NCBI GenBank assembly: GCA_038212015.1
Contig: JBBQUY010000005.1
Coordinates: 1-64,000, forward strand
Direction: 5' to 3'
Origin: JAGQUL01 sp038212015
GTDB lineage: Bacteria > Actinomycetota > Thermoleophilia > Gaiellales > SKUG01
DNA: 64,000 nucleotides
The position numbers and the translations under genes are program-made. Below, in pieces: positions 15,766 through 22,814 of the stretch. Position 1 is the first letter of the stretch, and every line of letters begins with the position of its first letter. Under the pieces are notes generated by a model. It was not told where the DNA came from. It saw only the letters and a program-made list of their open reading frames with translations, and did not search any database.

Positions 15766-18354
15766 ATGATGAGCCCTCGGGTCCCACGCGTATTGCTTTC
15801 ACACGCGCGCCGCGCGCGTCGATTGCGCATGCGCGGCATTACTGCCGTGGCTGCCGTGGCCTGCGCCGCGACGATCGCGACCGCCGCGACGCCGGTCGCG
15901 CTCGGCGCTGAGGCAGCGCCTGCCGATGGCGATCGAGCCGCGAGCCGATCCTGGAATCCGTTCTTCGAGCAGCTGCGCCCCGTCGACGTGATCGACACCC
16001 GCCGCGTGATCGTGTCGTTCGCCGACCCGAGCCTGGGGGAGTGGGTCGCCGCCGGTGACCGCGAACTCACCCCGGCCGCTCGCAAGGCGTGGCTCGCCAC
16101 GGCCGGGAAGCTGCAGCAGAAGCGCCTCGATGCGCTGTCACTCGCAGGCGTGCAGTTCAAGGTCGAGCACCGCTACCTGCGCGTGCTCAACGGTGCCTCG
16201 ATCGTCGTCCACGGCGACAGCGCCCAGCTGCTGCGCGGCATGGCCGGCGTCGCGACCGTCACCCCCGTGCGAACGATGTGGCCCACCGCGATCGGTGACG
16301 ACGGCGCAGCCGGCGCAGCCGCGGCCGCCGGCATCGCAGCCGAGCCGAGCGCGCCCGCAGCGGCCCCGGTGACGGTTGCAGTGCTCGACACCGGCATCGA
16401 CACGACCCACCCGGCCGTCGCCGGCCGGGTCGGTGCGCCGCACGACGCCACCACGGCTTCCGAAGGTGGCGCGGCCGCCGCAGCCGGCGCGACGATCCTT
16501 GCCGACCCGCACGGCACCGCCGTTGCAGGTGCGGTGCTCGCCGGCGCGACGAAGGGCACGAACGTTCGCATCGCACCGGTGCAGGTGCTCGAGCGCCGCC
16601 CGGCGCGCGACGGCGTCGAGACCGTGCTTGGCGACAGCGACGACTTGCTCGCCGGTCTCGAGTACGTGGTCGACCCCAATCGCGACGGCGTCACCACCGA
16701 TGCCGCCGACGTCGCCGTCGTCGCATCGACCGCACCGTTCGCCGGCTTCGTCGCCTCGCCCGAGGATCGTGCGGTTCGCTCCGCCGACGCGCTCGGCACT
16801 GTCGTGGTCGCGGCAAGCGGCAACGACGGCGCGAGCGGCGATGCGGTCGGCACGATCGGCTCGGTCGCCGCATCCGATGCGGCACTCGCGATCGGTGCTG
16901 CCGACCTGCGCGGCACCACGCCGGCCGCCGACGTTCGCGTTCGCGGCGGCGGCGTCGACGAGACGTTCGACGCGGCGCCCGTGCTGACGAGCGATGCGAA
17001 GCTGCCGACTGGCGAGCTCGCGGTCGTCGTCGTGGAGGAGACCGGCGACGACGTCGTCGACTACCTGGATTCGGAGCTGCGCAGTCGCGTCGGTGGAGCA
17101 GTGGCGCTCGTGCTCGCACGAGATGGCGCGACGGTCGCCGCACAGGTTCGCGCCGCAGCTGACGCTGGTGCCATCGCGGTGCTCGTCGGCGCCGACGGTG
17201 CCTTGGCCGCCGCCGGCACGATCGATGACCCGGGCGGCGCGGATATCCCCGCGATCGGCATCGACCGCTCCGACGCCCGCGCACTGCGCGACGCGCTTGC
17301 GGGTGGCAGCCGCCTCGCGATCGAGTTCGAGGCGACCACCGAGCGCAACCCCGCGTTCGGCACCGTTGCCGGTTTCAGCTCTGGCGGCCCGCGTCTGGAC
17401 GGCATCGGCCGCCCGGATGCACTCGCGCCCGGTGTCGGCATGCTCGTCGCCGACGGCGATGGCGCGTGGCGCCATGCGAGCGGCACGTCGATCGCCGCTG
17501 CCTGGGCAGCCGGTCAGGTCGCATCGGTGCGCGCAGCACAGCCGACCTGGAATCCCGCCCGCGTGCGCGCGGCTCTGCTCGGCTCGGCGATCGCGCTCGG
17601 CACCGACGGTGATCGCCCCGACTCGAGCCTGCAGGGCGCCGGCGTGCTCGACGCCGATCGCGCCGCGGCAGCTGACTGGATCGCCGTCGCTGGTCGCATC
17701 GATTTCGGCACCGTCGCACCCGGCGCATCCGCGCGACGCCCGATCGCACTGACCGCGCTCACCGGCGGCCGGCTCGTCGGCAGCCCGAAGATCCTGCTCG
17801 ACGACGGCGGCGCCGGACACGGCATCACCCCGGCGCTCACCGGCAACCACCTCGTGCTCTCCATCGCCGACGGCGCGACCGACGGACACGTCGGCGGCTG
17901 GCTCGTGCTGCCCGACCAGGGCATCCGCGTTCCGTGGTCGGCGACCGTGCGCGACGCGAAGGCAGCGACCGTGCCGCTGCGCGCGGAGCTCACCAACCAG
18001 GTCCTCAAGCCTGTCGCCGGCCCCGGCGCGTTCGCGAGCTCGCTCGCGCTGTCGATCGGCGGCGCTGCAGGCGACCGCGGCGACGGCCTCGGCCTCGCCG
18101 CCGTCCAGAAGCTCGAAGTGCGTCTCGTCGACGCACGCGGCAAGGACCACGGCGCGCTCGGCGGCCTGCACCATGCCCTGCCGGGCATCTACACATTCGG
18201 CCTCACCGGCGTCGATGCCGCCGGCACGCGCCTCAAGGCTGGCCGCTGGCAGCTGCACGTGCGCTACGTGCCGGCCTCGGATCCCGACGGCGCCTGGCGC
18301 GAAGGGCCGACCGCGGCGTTCGCAGTCCAAGCCGTCAGGCGCGCCTCGAAGTAG
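15766..18354 (+). CDS. Secreted S8 (subtilisin) family serine protease
   Basis: Large exported subtilase, 862 residues. A basic N-terminus and hydrophobic segment (ITAVAAVACAATIATAAT) form a signal peptide to about residue 48. An inhibitor-I9-like propeptide follows (VIVSFADP...VATVTPVRTMW). The triad is intact: Asp in VAVLDTGID (~207), His in DPHGTAVAG (~249), Ser in SGTSIAAAWAAG (~573), with the oxyanion Asn in ASGNDGASG. An insert of ~150 residues between Asn and Ser resembles a PA domain. The C-terminal ~200 residues are beta-rich. Two ATGs (15766, 15769) are possible; no strong ribosome site is visible. Confidence 0.92.
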   Translation: MMSPRVPRVLLSHARRARRLRMRGITAVAAVACAATIATAATPVALGAEAAPADGDRAASRSWNPFFEQLRPVDVIDTRRVIVSFADPSLGEWVAAGDRELTPAARKAWLATAGKLQQKRLDALSLAGVQFKVEHRYLRVLNGASIVVHGDSAQLLRGMAGVATVTPVRTMWPTAIGDDGAAGAAAAAGIAAEPSAPAAAPVTVAVLDTGIDTTHPAVAGRVGAPHDATTASEGGAAAAAGATILADPHGTAVAGAVLAGATKGTNVRIAPVQVLERRPARDGVETVLGDSDDLLAGLEYVVDPNRDGVTTDAADVAVVASTAPFAGFVASPEDRAVRSADALGTVVVAASGNDGASGDAVGTIGSVAASDAALAIGAADLRGTTPAADVRVRGGGVDETFDAAPVLTSDAKLPTGELAVVVVEETGDDVVDYLDSELRSRVGGAVALVLARDGATVAAQVRAAADAGAIAVLVGADGALAAAGTIDDPGGADIPAIGIDRSDARALRDALAGGSRLAIEFEATTERNPAFGTVAGFSSGGPRLDGIGRPDALAPGVGMLVADGDGAWRHASGTSIAAAWAAGQVASVRAAQPTWNPARVRAALLGSAIALGTDGDRPDSSLQGAGVLDADRAAAADWIAVAGRIDFGTVAPGASARRPIALTALTGGRLVGSPKILLDDGGAGHGITPALTGNHLVLSIADGATDGHVGGWLVLPDQGIRVPWSATVRDAKAATVPLRAELTNQVLKPVAGPGAFASSLALSIGGAAGDRGDGLGLAAVQKLEVRLVDARGKDHGALGGLHHALPGIYTFGLTGVDAAGTRLKAGRWQLHVRYVPASDPDGAWREGPTAAFAVQAVRRASK

Positions 18355-18378
18355 GTGGCGTCACGATTGGTGGCGCGC

Positions 18379-18433
18379 GGGCAGGAGCGCTCCCTGAACG
18401 CACGCTGACGCGCACGCTCGCTCGCTCCTGCCC
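18379..18433. terminator. Long-loop hairpin between subtilase and Clp-N genes
   Basis: GGGCAGGAGCG and CGCTCCTGCCC form a perfect 11-bp stem around a ~33-nt loop, in the gap between two converging genes. It could act as a bidirectional terminator, though no U tract is present. Confidence 0.45.
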
Positions 18434-18472
18434 ACGCTGCCGACCTTCCCCCTCGGCGAATCGCGGTGCGTG

Positions 18473-18679
18473 TTACGCGATCGACTGCTCCCCAGCCAGT
18501 CGGGCGTACACGCCGTCGTAATCGACGTCGTAGTCGCTGAGTACGTAGGCAGCCGCCCCGTCCGCATCTCGCAGCATTGCGAGAAGCAGGTGGTCGGTGC
18601 CGATGTGCTCGTCGCCCAGCCGTCGCGCTTCATCGCGCGCCTGCCGTACGACTTGCCATGCTCGTTCGGTGAGGTCCAT
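18473..18679 (-). CDS. Stand-alone Clp N-terminal half-domain protein
   Basis: A 68-residue protein consisting of a single Clp-N repeat (AWQVVRQARDEARRLGDEHIGTDHLLLAMLRD), the unit found twice at the N-terminus of ClpC/ClpA and in ClpS-binding modules. There is no AAA+ domain. It might act as an adaptor or decoy for the ClpC unfoldase; this is inference. The ATG at 18679 follows a TATCAA box by nine bases; the frame is open upstream to 19048 but antisense to the glutaredoxin-like gene. Confidence 0.75.
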   Translation of the reverse strand: MDLTERAWQVVRQARDEARRLGDEHIGTDHLLLAMLRDADGAAAYVLSDYDVDYDGVYARLAGEQSIA

Positions 18680-18780
18680 GGTAGCGAGTTGATACCCAGC
18701 CCTGAACCGACCAAAACCTGTCCGCCTTCCGACAATGTGCCTGCATGATGCGAACCCGGTCGGGTGCGCCGCCCACGCGG

Positions 18781-18786
18781 TACGAT
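18781..18786 (+). promoter_or_regulatory. Leaderless promoter -10 box of the glutaredoxin-like gene
   Basis: TACGAT lies seven bases before the ATG at 18794, the same layout as uvrA and pcrA. Confidence 0.5.
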
Positions 18787-18793
18787 TCGCCGC

Positions 18794-19072
18794 ATGGAGC
18801 CGACCCCCAGCGCCCCGATCAGCCTCGACGTGTACACCGCGCACGGCTGCTGCCTCTGCGACGACGCGCGCGAGGTGCTCGACCAGCTCGGCCCTGAACT
18901 CGACCTGCCGGTCCGCTGGATCCACATCGACGGTGACCCGGCCCTCGAGGCAGCCTGGCGCACCGAGCTTCCCGCGGGCGTGCTCGCGGGCCGCAAGGTG
19001 TTCAAGTACCGCGTCGACGAGGCGATGCTGCGCCGCCGCGTTGCGCAACTGCGCGAAATCCCGGCTACCTAG
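18794..19072 (+). CDS. Glutaredoxin-like (DUF836-type) protein
   Basis: Thioredoxin-fold protein of 92 residues: LDVYTAHGCCLCDDAREVLDQL carries a CxxC motif (CCLC) at the usual position after the first strand, and VRWIHIDGDPAL matches the second beta-strand. The family member is probably a small cytosolic thiol-disulfide oxidoreductase; the partner is unknown. The GVLAGRKVFKYRVDEAML segment lacks the standard cis-Pro TVP and glutathione-binding GG motifs, so glutathione use is doubtful. The sRNA promoter lies immediately downstream. Confidence 0.82.
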   Translation: MEPTPSAPISLDVYTAHGCCLCDDAREVLDQLGPELDLPVRWIHIDGDPALEAAWRTELPAGVLAGRKVFKYRVDEAMLRRRVAQLREIPAT

Positions 19073-19121
19073 GCATCGTTTCCCGGCGATGTGCAGGCAT
19101 TTTCGGTGCCAGTGCCTAACC

Positions 19122-19127
19122 TAGGTA
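19122..19127 (+). promoter_or_regulatory. Promoter box of sRNA copy 2
   Basis: TAGGTA within CTAGGTAATT, 28 bases before GCCGCATA of the conserved block. Copy 1 has TAGGTA 29 bases before the same point, so the box and its distance are conserved between the two loci. Confidence 0.5.
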
Positions 19128-19133
19128 ATTCCA

Positions 19134-19385
19134 CCGACCCGGGATCCAGGGCCCTGCCGCATATTGGAGGCACAGGGAGGCAGCGAGGAGCTTCCCACCA
19201 GCGAAGGCCACACGGATCACGTCCCGATCCGAGCACTCGTCCCGCTCAAGGCCACCACATTCGCTCGTCCACATACCTCGCACTGGAGCCGGAAGTCTGT
19301 CCCGACTGTCCCACCGGCACCACACAGAACTCACAGCGGCCCGCATCGACTTCGTCCCTCGATGCGGGCCGCAGAGTTTCTTCCA
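19134..19385 (+). ncRNA. Candidate structured sRNA, copy 2 (GUCCC-loop RNA)
   Basis: About 250 nt in a 468-bp gap without a gene. It starts with the block shared with 6657-6707, including the hairpin GGGAGGC-AGCGAGGA-GCTTCCC (19175-19196), in which an A-U pair of copy 1 becomes G-U. Then come a three-way junction closed by AGCGAA/TTCGCT (19200-19205, 19260-19265) holding hairpins with loops ACGUCCC (19219-19225) and ACUCGUCCC (19235-19243), and a hairpin with UGUCCC and a flanking GUCCC (19288-19318). It ends in a 14-bp terminator stem with loop CUUCGUCCC (19336-19372). No protein frame fits. Confidence 0.75.
19336..19372 (+). terminator. Intrinsic terminator of sRNA copy 2
   Basis: Perfect 14-bp stem GCGGCCCGCATCGA with its complement around the loop CTTCGTCCC, followed by AGAGTTTCTT. 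The loop has the same GTCCC ending as the internal hairpins. Confidence 0.82.
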
Positions 19386-19415
19386 GCCTTCGGTCGCGTC
19401 CCGCGCCCGCGTCGC

Positions 19416-19464
19416 ATCGCTCGCAACGTAATCGGCATATGTGACGGGTTTCGTCACGAGCGAT
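19416..19464 (+). repeat. Extragenic palindrome, copy A
   Basis: 49-nt stem-loop with outer arms ATCGCTCG/CGAGCGAT and an inner GTGACG-GGTTT-CGTCAC hairpin. It is nearly identical in core and length to the element at 24518-24566 (inverted there) and related to the one at 19489-19526. Confidence 0.65.
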
Positions 19465-19488
19465 CCGTATCAGCCGCCCGCCGCCCAC

Positions 19489-19526
19489 CGCTCCTGACGC
19501 AATCGGGACGGGTTTCGTCGGGAGCG
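19489..19526 (+). repeat. Extragenic palindrome, copy C (shortened)
   Basis: Arms CGCTCC...GACG and CGTC...GGAGCG enclose CAATCGGGACGGGTTT. Same stem layout and same ACGGGTTTCGT core as copy A, but lacking the CATATGTG segment. It ends just before the stop codon of the glycosyltransferase gene. Confidence 0.55.
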
Positions 19527-19541
19527 ATCGGTCCCGAGTGA

Positions 19542-21284
19542 TCAGGACGTGGGACGCGCGACGCCCGTCATCAGGTCCGCGACCTCCTCGGCGAGCGCGT
19601 CCCAGCCCCAGGAGCGAGCGACGTTCGTGCGCGCAGCGGCGGCCTGGCGCGCACGCTCGGCATCGTCGAGGCTCAGGCGATCGATGAGCGCCTGCGCCAG
19701 ATTCACCACCGCGCCGGTGATGTCACCCACGCCACCGGCACCGCCGACGTCGAAGCGGACGGGTGCGACGCCGTCGAGCTCGATCACGCGTGCCGCATCC
19801 GCGAGACCCGAATGGTCGGAGACGATCGGCACGCAGCCGGTCGCCGCCGCCTCGGCCGCGACCATCCCAAACGCCTCGGCCAGCACGCTCGGCACGACGC
19901 TCGTCTCCGCGAGCGGCCACAGCTCGGCCAGGACGCCGTGGTCGACGAGCCCGAGCCACGACACGTGCTCGTCGACACGATGCTCGCGCGCTGCCGCGAG
20001 CCAGTCGTCGAAGTCTCCTCGTTCGCGCAGGTCGTCGAGAAACACGCGAAGGTGCGGCAAGTCATCGTGACCTTCACCCGACAGCGACCCCATCTGGTCG
20101 GCAAGCGCATCGATCGCGGCCACGTCCTGGTTTGCCATCGCCACAAGCAGCGCCTCGAGCCCGTCGCGCAGCGGACCGAACCCGGCGACGACCACGCGCG
20201 CGGTCGGATGCACGTCGAGCACGAACGGCATCGCCGCCAGCAGCAGGTGCACGCCCTTCTGCGGGATGAGCTTGCCCACGAACACGATGAGCGCCCGATC
20301 CTCGACGAGCATCCCGCGCACCGCGTCATCGGCCGTCCGCTCAATCTGTCGCTCCTCATACGAGCCGTGCAGCTCGCGCAGGCCGTCGACGAGCGCTGGC
20401 GCGCGCTCCGGATCGTTGCCGACCGCCGACACGAGCTCGCGCGTCGCATCGCGCTCGCTGGCGCCGCGTCCATCGGGCGCCGCCACGATCCGCGCGTCCA
20501 CGGCCGACACGAGCCTTGCGTGCGCGCGCGCACGCGAGTCATCATCGCGACCAATCGGGTGGAACCGGTCCAGGTCGACGCCCGGCGGCACCGTCGACAC
20601 GCGATCGTCGACCGCCGCGTCGCCGAGCAGCTCGCGCGTGCGCCGCTCGATGTGGTCCGACCCCACGAGCACGCTCGCCGACCGAGCCAGCGCATCGGCT
20701 GCTGGTGCCACGAGCCGCGAATCCTCGACGAGCGCGTACTCGAGCTCGGATCCGTGCACCTTCACCGCAAACGGCACGCCCACCGCATCGAGCACCGGCG
20801 CGATCGCCGCCGGCAGGGGCGACGCGTGGTTCACGAGCACGCCGGCCGGCTGGAACTCGTCGACGACCCACTGCATCGCCGCGGCATGGTCGCCCAGGTA
20901 GGCAGCCAGACGCGCGTCGCTCAGCTCCGGCACGCGCACGACCTCGTAGCCTTCGTAGCGATCGACCACGTACACCGGCAGCAGCCCATGGATGTCGGGG
21001 ACGACCATCGTGCAGCGCCCATGACCTGTCTCGCGCGTGCGGATCTCGTCGCGCGACGCGACCGTCACCTCGCCAGTCGAGCTGTCATGCGCGAGGCGCA
21101 CGACCTCGTGGATGCTCGGGTGCTTGGTCGGATCGGGTTCCTGGCACGCGAGCACCACGTCGTGGCCCGCGCGCACCCACGAATCCACGAGGTGATGCGT
21201 GTAGATATTCGATCCGGTGGCACCGAGCAGGTAGCCGTGCCAGATGCACAGGGTCGGGAGCGAGGGGTTCGAGTCGGAGGCCAC
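19542..21284 (-). CDS. GT4-family glycosyltransferase
   Basis: Retaining sugar transferase of the GT-B fold, likely making an envelope glycan or glycolipid. 580 residues. The acceptor domain begins with the LPTLCIWHGYLLGATGSNIYTHHLV glycine-rich loop split around residue 12-25. The donor domain has VFVGKLIPQKGVHLLLAA and the E-x7-E motif region SVLAEAFGMVAAEAAATG. A long linker (~70 residues, Ala/Arg/Asp-rich) separates the two and is larger than usual. Start GTG 21284 gives the natural N-terminus; it lies only 22 bp from the divergent sigma-factor start. The substrate is unknown. Confidence 0.88.
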   Translation of the reverse strand: MASDSNPSLPTLCIWHGYLLGATGSNIYTHHLVDSWVRAGHDVVLACQEPDPTKHPSIHEVVRLAHDSSTGEVTVASRDEIRTRETGHGRCTMVVPDIHGLLPVYVVDRYEGYEVVRVPELSDARLAAYLGDHAAAMQWVVDEFQPAGVLVNHASPLPAAIAPVLDAVGVPFAVKVHGSELEYALVEDSRLVAPAADALARSASVLVGSDHIERRTRELLGDAAVDDRVSTVPPGVDLDRFHPIGRDDDSRARAHARLVSAVDARIVAAPDGRGASERDATRELVSAVGNDPERAPALVDGLRELHGSYEERQIERTADDAVRGMLVEDRALIVFVGKLIPQKGVHLLLAAMPFVLDVHPTARVVVAGFGPLRDGLEALLVAMANQDVAAIDALADQMGSLSGEGHDDLPHLRVFLDDLRERGDFDDWLAAAREHRVDEHVSWLGLVDHGVLAELWPLAETSVVPSVLAEAFGMVAAEAAATGCVPIVSDHSGLADAARVIELDGVAPVRFDVGGAGGVGDITGAVVNLAQALIDRLSLDDAERARQAAAARTNVARSWGWDALAEEVADLMTGVARPTS

Positions 21285-21306
21285 GACTGGTAGTTTCCCC
21301 TGTGGA

Positions 21307-21879
21307 ATGGACGCCGTGACCGACCTCGAGCTCGTACGCCGCGCGAAGGCCGGCGAACAGCGGGCGTTCGAGGAGCTCGTGCGCCGACACCAGGACCGCG
21401 CATATTCCGTGGCACGGGGCGTGGTTCGCCACCCCGAGGACGCCGCCGACGTCGTCCAGGAAGCGTTCATCGCGGTGCTGCGCCACCTCGACACGTTCCA
21501 GGAGGGGGCCGCATTCACCACGTGGCTGCACCGCATCACCATCCGAAAGGCGTACGACCAGCTGCGCCGCCGCGTGCCCGACCCCGTCGATCCGGGCGGC
21601 ATCGCGGTATCGAAGCTGGAAGCGCGCGATGCCGACCCGTTCGCGACCGGACTGGCGCAGACGGCGCTGCTCGACGCGATCGCAACGCTCGACGAGCCGT
21701 TCCGCGACGCCGTGCTGCTCGTGGACGTGGCGGGCCTCGGCGTGGAGGAGGCCGCCGCTGCGCTGGGCGTTGCGCCGGGTACGATCAAGAGCCGCGTGTT
21801 CCGCGGGCGAGCGACGCTTGCGCGTGAATTGGGAACCCGTGGCGTGGGCGCCGCGTCCGAGCAGGTACACGATGGATGA
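21307..21879 (+). CDS. ECF-type RNA polymerase sigma factor
   Basis: Alternative sigma factor, 190 residues. Region 2 (ELVRRAKAGEQRAFEELVRRHQDRAYSVARGVVRHPEDAADVVQEAFIAVLRHLDTF) and region 4 (LDAIATLDEPFRDAVLLVDVAGLGVEEAAAALGVAPGTIKSRVFRGR) are both complete. The next gene, overlapping by 8 bp, encodes a zinc-finger anti-sigma factor, so activity is probably controlled by release from it. ATG 21307 chosen; GTG 21316 is an alternative. The signal it answers cannot be read from the sequence. Confidence 0.93.
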   Translation: MDAVTDLELVRRAKAGEQRAFEELVRRHQDRAYSVARGVVRHPEDAADVVQEAFIAVLRHLDTFQEGAAFTTWLHRITIRKAYDQLRRRVPDPVDPGGIAVSKLEARDADPFATGLAQTALLDAIATLDEPFRDAVLLVDVAGLGVEEAAAALGVAPGTIKSRVFRGRATLARELGTRGVGAASEQVHDG

Positions 21880-22792
21880 CGTCACGCGACATCCCGACGA
21901 CGCCACGCTCTTCGACCTGGTCGAGGAGGCGCTGGAGCCTGCCCGCGCGGAGCAGGTGCGATCGCACCTGTCTCGGTGCTCGGCATGTGCCGCGTTCGTC
22001 CAGGCAGCTCGGGCAGGTGCGCCCGTGACGAACAGCGCCGTGGAGGCCATGCCTTTGGAGGCGGCGGCGAACCTGCACGCAGCAGTGACGACGGCCTGGC
22101 GCGAGCGCGTGGCAGGGATCGCCGCGGCGGAAGCCACCCAGGATGCGATCGAGACGACACCCGTACCGGCGCCATCTCCGGCGGGCGAGTTCGCCGGATA
22201 CGCACCCGCAGATCGAACGGGGGCTCGTGAGACGAGCGCGAGCGTACCCCCGCCTCGGCGACGCGGCCGCCGCCTCGTGCCGGTGCTCGCGTTCGTGGTG
22301 CTCGGCGCACTCGCCGGCACGAGCGTGCTGATCGGCGACGAGTCCCGCCAGCAGGCAACGATCGATCGCGACCCCGGAAGTGCGGAGACCGCGAACTCGC
22401 CGACGGCAGGTTCTGCGCCGGAAGCAACCGACATCCAGGACCCGGCGATCGCACCGTCGACCGCCCCGGACGAGATGAGCGGTGGCGACGACAGCAACGA
22501 GGTCGGCGGCGGCGCGCCGGCGCCGGCTGCGGGCGGCGAAGCGACCGTGGGAGCGCCTGATCCGAGCGTGCCCGGCGCCGAATCCGCGAAGGCCGATCGG
22601 GCGGGCGACGCCACGAGCGCCGGCGACACCGCCGCCACAGCTGTGCCACCGCCTGCGGACTACGAGGCGTTCGTCGACCACGACCGCATCTGCATCGTGA
22701 CGTTCGACGAGACGCAGCTCGCACTTCCCGACGGGCGCATCCCGATGCAGATCACGCAGGGGCCGTTCGGCCTCTATCTCGTCTGCGGCTGA
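21872..22792 (+). CDS. Membrane zf-HC2 anti-sigma factor
   Basis: Partner of the upstream ECF sigma factor. The N-terminal cytosolic part has the HC2 zinc motif HLSRCSAC (Hx3CxxC) near residue 32, with an upstream His. A transmembrane helix (LVPVLAFVVLGALAGTSVLI) lies near residue 135 after a basic stretch. The outer domain is mostly low-complexity Asp/Ala/Pro/Gly, ending in a folded-looking segment (CIVTFDETQLALPDGRIPMQ...LYLVCG) with two cysteines. 306 residues. The ATG at 21872 overlaps the sigma gene by 8 bp, which favours matched synthesis. The outer tail may be the sensor. Confidence 0.88.
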   Translation: MDDVTRHPDDATLFDLVEEALEPARAEQVRSHLSRCSACAAFVQAARAGAPVTNSAVEAMPLEAAANLHAAVTTAWRERVAGIAAAEATQDAIETTPVPAPSPAGEFAGYAPADRTGARETSASVPPPRRRGRRLVPVLAFVVLGALAGTSVLIGDESRQQATIDRDPGSAETANSPTAGSAPEATDIQDPAIAPSTAPDEMSGGDDSNEVGGGAPAPAAGGEATVGAPDPSVPGAESAKADRAGDATSAGDTAATAVPPPADYEAFVDHDRICIVTFDETQLALPDGRIPMQITQGPFGLYLVCG

Positions 22793-22814
22793 CCGCCGAC
22801 CGCTGACGGCGCCC

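Noticed and set aside
19430..19451. GCCGATTA on the minus strand of the palindromic repeats as a sigma-28 -10 box
   Set aside because: No matching -35 box at the right distance, and the motif is part of the repeat's stem-loop core in all orientations.
21629..21871. Upstream extension of the anti-sigma frame
   Set aside because: It reads out of frame through the sigma factor; ATG 21872 starts a normal zf-HC2 protein.
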